Source: Gammaproteobacteria bacterium (GTDB taxonomy: Bacteria; Pseudomonadota; Gammaproteobacteria; Steroidobacterales; GCA-2729495). From it: a stretch of 64,000 nt of DNA. Position 1 is the stretch's first letter. Each line of letters opens with the position of its first letter. The stretch spans positions 124,001 to 188,000 of the forward strand of contig QUBU01000002.1 in NCBI GenBank assembly GCA_014337915.1, written 5' to 3'. The position numbers and the translations under genes are program-made. Shown here in pieces: positions 59,618 to 64,000 of the stretch. Under the pieces are notes generated by a model that was given only the letters and a program-made list of their open reading frames with translations, had not been told where the DNA came from and did no database searches.

Positions 59618-60811
59618 CGGGCTGAGTGCCTGCAGGGAAGCCGCGGCCACGGCCAGCCGGTTGCCACCGGCGGCGAGGCACAGGCGTACCGCTGCTGCCA
59701 GCCGCAGACGCTGGCGTTCCAGCCGCTCACGACGGCGGGCCAGCAGCGCGGCTGGCGCGGCGGCACGCAGGCGCATCGTGGCGTGCCGTGCCCGCAGGCG
59801 TCGCAGGGCGACGGCCTGATGCGCGCCACGGGCCAGGCGACCTCCGAGCGTTTCCAGTCGCTGGGCGTGCTGGCGGAGCACCACCCCGGGATGCACCCGC
59901 GCCAGGCGTCGTGTGACGCCGTCGGCGCGTTGCGCCAGACGTTCCAGCCCACGGCCCATGCCCAGCTGGATGCGGCGTTGCAGAACGCGTGTCCGTTCCA
60001 GCCATTCGCGGCGGTCCGGTACCACCAGCTCCGCGGCTCCGGAAGGCGTGGGTGCGCGCAGGTCGGCGGCCAGGTCCGCCAGGGTGAAGTCCGTTTCGTG
60101 GCCGACGCCGCTGACCACCGGGATCGGGCAGGCGGCGATGGCGCGTGCGACGCTTTCCTCGTTGAAGGACCAGAGGTCCTCCAGCGAGCCACCGCCGCGG
60201 GCCAGGATCAGCACGTCGCATTCGGCGCGGGCACCAGCCGCCGCCAGCGCGGCGGAGATCTCGGCCTTCGCGGCCGTGCCCTGCACCTGGGTCGGGTAGA
60301 TCACCACCGGGATCGCCGGGAAGCGCCGGCGCAGGATCTTGAGGACATCGCGCAGCGCGGCGCCGCTGGGGGAGGTGACCACGCCGATGCGCCGTGGCAG
60401 CAGCGGCAGGTCGCGCTTGCGGGCCGGGTCGAACAGGCCCTCGGCCGCCAGCCGCTTCTTCAGTTCCTCGAGCCGGCGCAGCAGCAGCCCGTCGCCGGCC
60501 GGTTCCATGTGCTCGACGACCAGCTGGTACTCGCCGCGCGCCTCGTAGAGTCCGATCCGCGCCCGTACCAGTACCTGCTGGCCATTGTCCGGGCGGAAGC
60601 GCAGGCCGCGGGCGGCGCCGCGGAACAGGGCGCAGCGCACCTGGGCCTGCTCGTCCTTCAGGGAGAAATACAGGTGCCCGGAGGCGGGGCGGGCCAGGTT
60701 GGAGATCTCGCCGGTCACCCACAGGGCCGGGAAGGCCTGTTCCAGCAGCAGGCGCGCCTCGCGGTTGAGCTGGGAGACGGTGAAGACGGGCTCGCCGGCG
60801 GGCTTCTCCAT
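59465..60811 (-). CDS. xseA: Exodeoxyribonuclease VII large subunit
   Basis: 448 residues, as in E. coli. Degrades single-stranded DNA with XseB. OB-fold start [45 protein letters not shown]; catalytic region [30 protein letters not shown] and [24 protein letters not shown]. Long Arg-rich coiled helices follow. TAAACT (60821-60826, minus strand) lies nine bases from the ATG, so its leader would be only a few bases. The 3' end overlaps the metX frame. Confidence 0.95.
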   Translation of the reverse strand: MEKPAGEPVFTVSQLNREARLLLEQAFPALWVTGEISNLARPASGHLYFSLKDEQAQVRCALFRGAARGLRFRPDNGQQVLVRARIGLYEARGEYQLVVEHMEPAGDGLLLRRLEELKKRLAAEGLFDPARKRDLPLLPRRIGVVTSPSGAALRDVLKILRRRFPAIPVVIYPTQVQGTAAKAEISAALAAAGARAECDVLILARGGGSLEDLWSFNEESVARAIAACPIPVVSGVGHETDFTLADLAADLRAPTPSGAAELVVPDRREWLERTRVLQRRIQLGMGRGLERLAQRADGVTRRLARVHPGVVLRQHAQRLETLGGRLARGAHQAVALRRLRARHATMRLRAAAPAALLARRRERLERQRLRLAAAVRLCLAAGGNRLAVAAASLQALSPLRTLERGYAIVSDAVTGAVIRSASDVEPGAVLHARLGQGSIEATVVKKLP

Positions 60812-60822
60812 GGCCGCGGCAG

Positions 60823-60851
60823 TTTACCGTGCGCGGCCGGCTGCGTACCAT
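60823..60851 (+). promoter_or_regulatory. Candidate promoter of guaB
   Basis: TTTACC and TACCAT (60846-60851) with a 17-base spacer; each matches four of six consensus positions. It overlaps the xseA -10 on the other strand. Confidence 0.45.
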
Positions 60852-60896
60852 TACGCGTTTCCCGCCGCCGCCGGCAGCCGGTTGCCAGGAGACGCC

Positions 60897-62366
60897 ATGC
60901 GCATCGCCGAGGAAGCCCTCACATTCGACGACGTCCTGCTGCAGCCCGCCTACTCCGACGTCCTGCCGCGCGAGGTGAGCCTCGGCACCCGGCTCACCCG
61001 CGACATCAACCTGAACATTCCGCTGGTGTCCGCTGCCATGGACACCGTCACCGAGGCCCGCCTGGCCATCGCCATGGCCCAGGAGGGCGGCATCGGCATC
61101 ATCCACAAGAACATGAGCGTGGCAGAGCAGGCCCGCCAGGTGGCGATCGTCAAGAAGTTCGAGAGCGGCATGGTGAAGGACCCCATCACCGTGTCACCCG
61201 AGATGACCATCCGCGATGTGCTGGAGATGACCCGGGCCAACCACATCTCCGGCATGCCGGTGGTGGAGAAGGGCAGGACGGTGGGCATCGTCACCAACCG
61301 TGACCTGCGCTTCGAGACCCGGCTCGACGAGCCGGTGTCGATGGTCATGACGCCCAGGGAAAAGCTGGTGACGGTGCGCGAGGGTGCCAGCAAGGAAGAG
61401 GTGCTGGCGCTGCTGCACAAGCATCGTATCGAGAAGGTGCTGGTGGTCAACGACCGCTTCGAGCTGCGTGGCCTGATCACCGCGAAGGACTTCCAGAAGG
61501 CCAAGGACTATCCCACTGCCTGCAAGGACAGCCGCGGCGCGCTGCGCGTCGGGGCTGCCGTCGGTACCGGCCCGGACACCGACGAACGCGTGCGGGCGCT
61601 GGTCGCGGCCGGCGTGGACCTCATCGTGGTCGATACCGCGCACGGCAACTCCCGCGGTGTCATCGAGCGGGTGCGGGCGGTGAAGAAGGCGTTCCCCGCG
61701 CTGCAGGTGATGGCGGGCAACATCATCAGCGGCGATGCCGCCAGGGCGCTGATCGAGGCTGGCGCCGATGGGGTCAAATGCGGCATCGGGCCGGGCTCCA
61801 TCTGCACCACCCGCATCATCAGCGGTGTCGGCGTGCCGCAGATCACCGCCGTTTCCAACGTGGCCGCCGCCGCCAGTGCCGCTGGTGTCCCGGTGGTGGC
61901 CGATGGCGGGATCCGCTACTCCGGCGACATCGCCAAGGCCATCGCCGCCGGCGCCAGCTGCGTGATGATCGGCAGCCTGTTTGCCGGCACCGAGGAGTCG
62001 CCCGGCGAGGTCGAGCTCTACCAGGGTCGCTCCTACAAGTCCTACCGCGGCATGGGTTCGCTCGGCGCCATGGCGCAGAAGCACGGCTCCTCCGACCGCT
62101 ATTTCCAGGATCCCGCCGCCGAGATCGAGAAGCTGGTGCCCGAAGGCATCGAGGGCCGCGTGCCCTACAAGGGCAGCCTGGTGGCCATCATCAACCAGCT
62201 GACCGGCGGCGTACGTGCGGCCATGGGCTACACCGGATGCCATACGGTGGAGGAGTTGCGCACGCGCCCGGTTTTCGTGCGCATCACCGGCGCGGGCATC
62301 CAGGAGAGCCACGTCCACGACGTGACCATTACCAAGGAAGCTCCCAACTACCGCACGGATCTGTAG
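60897..62366 (+). CDS. guaB: Inosine-5'-monophosphate dehydrogenase
   Basis: 489 residues. Oxidises IMP to XMP, first committed step to GMP. Catalytic Cys loop [29 protein letters not shown]; flap [10 protein letters not shown]; paired CBS domains about 93-205. N-terminus [20 protein letters not shown] is fixed by similarity, with CAGGAGA before the ATG. Followed directly by guaA, so the two GMP-synthesis steps are one operon. Confidence 0.97.
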   Translation: MRIAEEALTFDDVLLQPAYSDVLPREVSLGTRLTRDINLNIPLVSAAMDTVTEARLAIAMAQEGGIGIIHKNMSVAEQARQVAIVKKFESGMVKDPITVSPEMTIRDVLEMTRANHISGMPVVEKGRTVGIVTNRDLRFETRLDEPVSMVMTPREKLVTVREGASKEEVLALLHKHRIEKVLVVNDRFELRGLITAKDFQKAKDYPTACKDSRGALRVGAAVGTGPDTDERVRALVAAGVDLIVVDTAHGNSRGVIERVRAVKKAFPALQVMAGNIISGDAARALIEAGADGVKCGIGPGSICTTRIISGVGVPQITAVSNVAAAASAAGVPVVADGGIRYSGDIAKAIAAGASCVMIGSLFAGTEESPGEVELYQGRSYKSYRGMGSLGAMAQKHGSSDRYFQDPAAEIEKLVPEGIEGRVPYKGSLVAIINQLTGGVRAAMGYTGCHTVEELRTRPVFVRITGAGIQESHVHDVTITKEAPNYRTDL

Positions 62367-62376
62367 CCGCGTGCCG

Positions 62377-64000
62377 ATGCCGAAAAACACCGCGCCACCG
62401 GCGGCCGCCGCCGCCGCGACAGCCGACGCCAGAGCGGAACCCGCGGCGCAGCGCATCCTGATCCTCGACTTCGGCTCGCAGTACACCCAGCTCATCGCCC
62501 GGCGGGTGCGCGAGGCCGGCGTCTACAGCGAGGTGCTGCCCTGGGATGCCACGGATTCCGAGGTTCGTGATTTCGCCCCGCGCGGCATCATCCTCTCCGG
62601 TGGCCCCGAGTCGGTCATCGAGGGCGGCAGCGCACCGCGTGCGCCGGCCGCCGTCTTCCAGCTGGGCGTGCCGGTGCTCGGCATCTGCTATGGCATGCAG
62701 ACCATGGCCGCCCAGCTCGGCGGCCGTGTCGAGGCGTCAGCTCGGCGTGAGTTCGGCCATGCGCGGGTGCGGGCGAAGGGGACCGACCCACTGCTCGGTG
62801 GACTATCGGACGATGCCGCCGGGTCGCAGTCACTGAACGTATGGATGAGCCACGGCGACCGCGTGGCCGCGCTGCCACCCGGGTTCTGCGCCATCGCCAG
62901 CAGCGACAATGCGCCGCTGGCCGGCATGGCCGACGAAGCGCGTCGCTTCTATGGGTTGCAGTTCCACCCAGAGGTTACCCACACCACGCAGGGTGAGCGC
63001 ATCGTCTCGCGCTTCGTGCACGGCATCTGCGGTTGCGGCAGCGACTGGCAGCCGGGCAATATCATCGCCCGGGACATTGCCGACATCCGTGCCCGCGTCG
63101 GCAGCGACACCGTGCTGCTCGGGCTCTCCGGTGGCGTGGATTCCTCGGTGGTCGCGGCACTGCTCCACCAGGCGCTTGGCGCGCAGCTGGTCTGCGTGTT
63201 CGTCGACACCGGGCTGCTGCGCCTGAACGAAGGTGACCAGCTCATGGCGCTGTTCGCCGATCACCTCGGCGTGCGGGTCATCCGCGTCGATGCCGAGGCG
63301 CGCTTCCTCGCTGCGCTGGTTGGCGTCACCGATCCGGAGGCCAAGCGCAAGATCATCGGCCGGCTGTTCATCGAGGTCTTCGAAGAGGAGGCCGCCCGCC
63401 TGCCCGGCGTGCGCTGGCTGGCGCAGGGCACCATTTATCCGGATGTCATCGAATCTGCCGGGTCACGCACCGGCAAGGCCCATGTCATCAAGTCCCACCA
63501 CAATGTCGGTGGCCTGCCGGAGCACATGAAGCTGCAGCTCATCGAACCGCTGCGCGACCTGTTCAAGGACGAGGTGCGCCGCATGGGCCTGGAGCTGGGC
63601 CTGCCGCGGGAGCTGGTGTATCGCCATCCCTTCCCGGGGCCCGGCCTCGGCGTACGCATCCTCGGCGAGGTGAAGAAGGAGTACGCCGACCTGCTGCGGC
63701 TCGCCGACGACATTTTCATCGGCGAGCTGCGCCGCGCCGGCCTCTATGACCAGGTCAGCCAGGCTTTCGCCGTGTTCCTGCCGGTCAAGTCCGTCGGCGT
63801 GATGGGGGATGGCCGTCGCTACGACTACGTCGTCGCGCTGCGCGCCGTGGAAACCATCGATTTCATGACCGCCCGCTGGGCGCATCTGCCCTACGAGTTC
63901 CTCGACGAGGTCTCGCGGCGGATCATCAATGAGGTCAAGGGCATCTCGCGGGTTACCTACGACATCTCGGGAAAACCGCCGGCTACGATCGAGTGGGAGT
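62377..64000 (+). CDS. guaA: GMP synthase, glutamine-hydrolysing (stop codon cut by window edge)
   Basis: 541 residues visible. Amidates XMP to GMP. Glutaminase domain: [18 protein letters not shown], nucleophile Cys in [18 protein letters not shown]-loop ATP site [16 protein letters not shown]-terminal dimer domain ends ATIEWE, which is the usual family end, so only the last two bases of the stop are missing. An Ala-rich extension of about 20 residues precedes the domain. GTG at 62371, two codons earlier in the same frame, is an alternative start four bases after guaB. Confidence 0.96.
   Translation, partial: MPKNTAPPAAAAAATADARAEPAAQRILILDFGSQYTQLIARRVREAGVYSEVLPWDATDSEVRDFAPRGIILSGGPESVIEGGSAPRAPAAVFQLGVPVLGICYGMQTMAAQLGGRVEASARREFGHARVRAKGTDPLLGGLSDDAAGSQSLNVWMSHGDRVAALPPGFCAIASSDNAPLAGMADEARRFYGLQFHPEVTHTTQGERIVSRFVHGICGCGSDWQPGNIIARDIADIRARVGSDTVLLGLSGGVDSSVVAALLHQALGAQLVCVFVDTGLLRLNEGDQLMALFADHLGVRVIRVDAEARFLAALVGVTDPEAKRKIIGRLFIEVFEEEAARLPGVRWLAQGTIYPDVIESAGSRTGKAHVIKSHHNVGGLPEHMKLQLIEPLRDLFKDEVRRMGLELGLPRELVYRHPFPGPGLGVRILGEVKKEYADLLRLADDIFIGELRRAGLYDQVSQAFAVFLPVKSVGVMGDGRRYDYVVALRAVETIDFMTARWAHLPYEFLDEVSRRIINEVKGISRVTYDISGKPPATIEWE

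Overview
The window is a gene-dense, GC-rich (by eye about two thirds G+C) bacterial chromosome segment. It shows no sign of phage, plasmid, insertion sequence or CRISPR. The gene content and order point to a gammaproteobacterium: queA-tgt-yajC-secD-secF, trmJ-iscS, ndk-rlmN-pilW-rodZ-hisS-yfgM-bamB-der, xerD-dsbC, xseA and guaB-guaA all follow gammaproteobacterial arrangements. The distance from Escherichia coli (ispG absent from the hisS run, a MetX-type acyltransferase, an ETF-ubiquinone oxidoreductase, a putative porin in the Pho cluster) suggests a deep-branching high-GC lineage. That placement is inference; no rRNA gene is present to test it.

Layout. 0-8.7 kb: an XdhC-type molybdenum-cofactor accessory gene (cut by the left edge) behind a quinone oxidoreductase, divergent from moaA, then the large helicase lhr and a convergent ExeA-like ATPase. 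8.9-11.6 kb: an FAD-linked oxidoreductase, a [2Fe-2S] protein of the xanthine-dehydrogenase small-subunit type and a cytochrome c lipoprotein, with no molybdenum subunit. 11.7-21.8 kb: a CHAD-domain gene followed by the phosphate regulon phoB-phoR-phoU-pstS-pstC-pstA-pstB and a porin. PHO-box-like direct repeats with 11-bp period lie before phoB, pstS and the porin, and a strong terminator closes the cluster. 21.8-26.9 kb: an HMG-CoA-lyase-family gene, a class III CoA-transferase, a lipoprotein and a LeuCD-type hydro-lyase, which together could form a citraconate/citramalate breakdown route. 27-31.5 kb: moaC-mobA-folE, a MaoC-like protein, an amidase and an inositol-phosphatase-like gene that has lost its metal ligands. 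31.6-41.9 kb: housekeeping genes (tesB, gamma-carbonic anhydrase, gpmA, zapE, ETF-QO, thiolase, plsC, xerD, dsbC, ferredoxin, Nudix). 41.9-48.2 kb: tRNA-Leu(CAA), queuosine genes, yajC-secDF, suhB. 48.3-58.3 kb: trmJ, a cysteine desulfurase, a degenerate IscU-like protein and the ndk-to-der run. 58.3-64 kb: metX, xseA, guaB and guaA, the last cut two bases before its stop codon is complete.

Points that stand out: der has no ATG, GTG or TTG start and appears to begin at CTG, in frame with and just after the bamB stop; an IscU-like protein next to a cysteine desulfurase lacks all but one cluster ligand; an FAD / [2Fe-2S] / cytochrome c trio lacks a molybdenum subunit; a pseudo-IMPase sits in the same window as an intact one; and several genes have a -10 box only 6-9 bases from the start codon, suggesting leaderless mRNAs. 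Many neighbouring genes overlap as GTGA or ATGA, so translational coupling looks common here.
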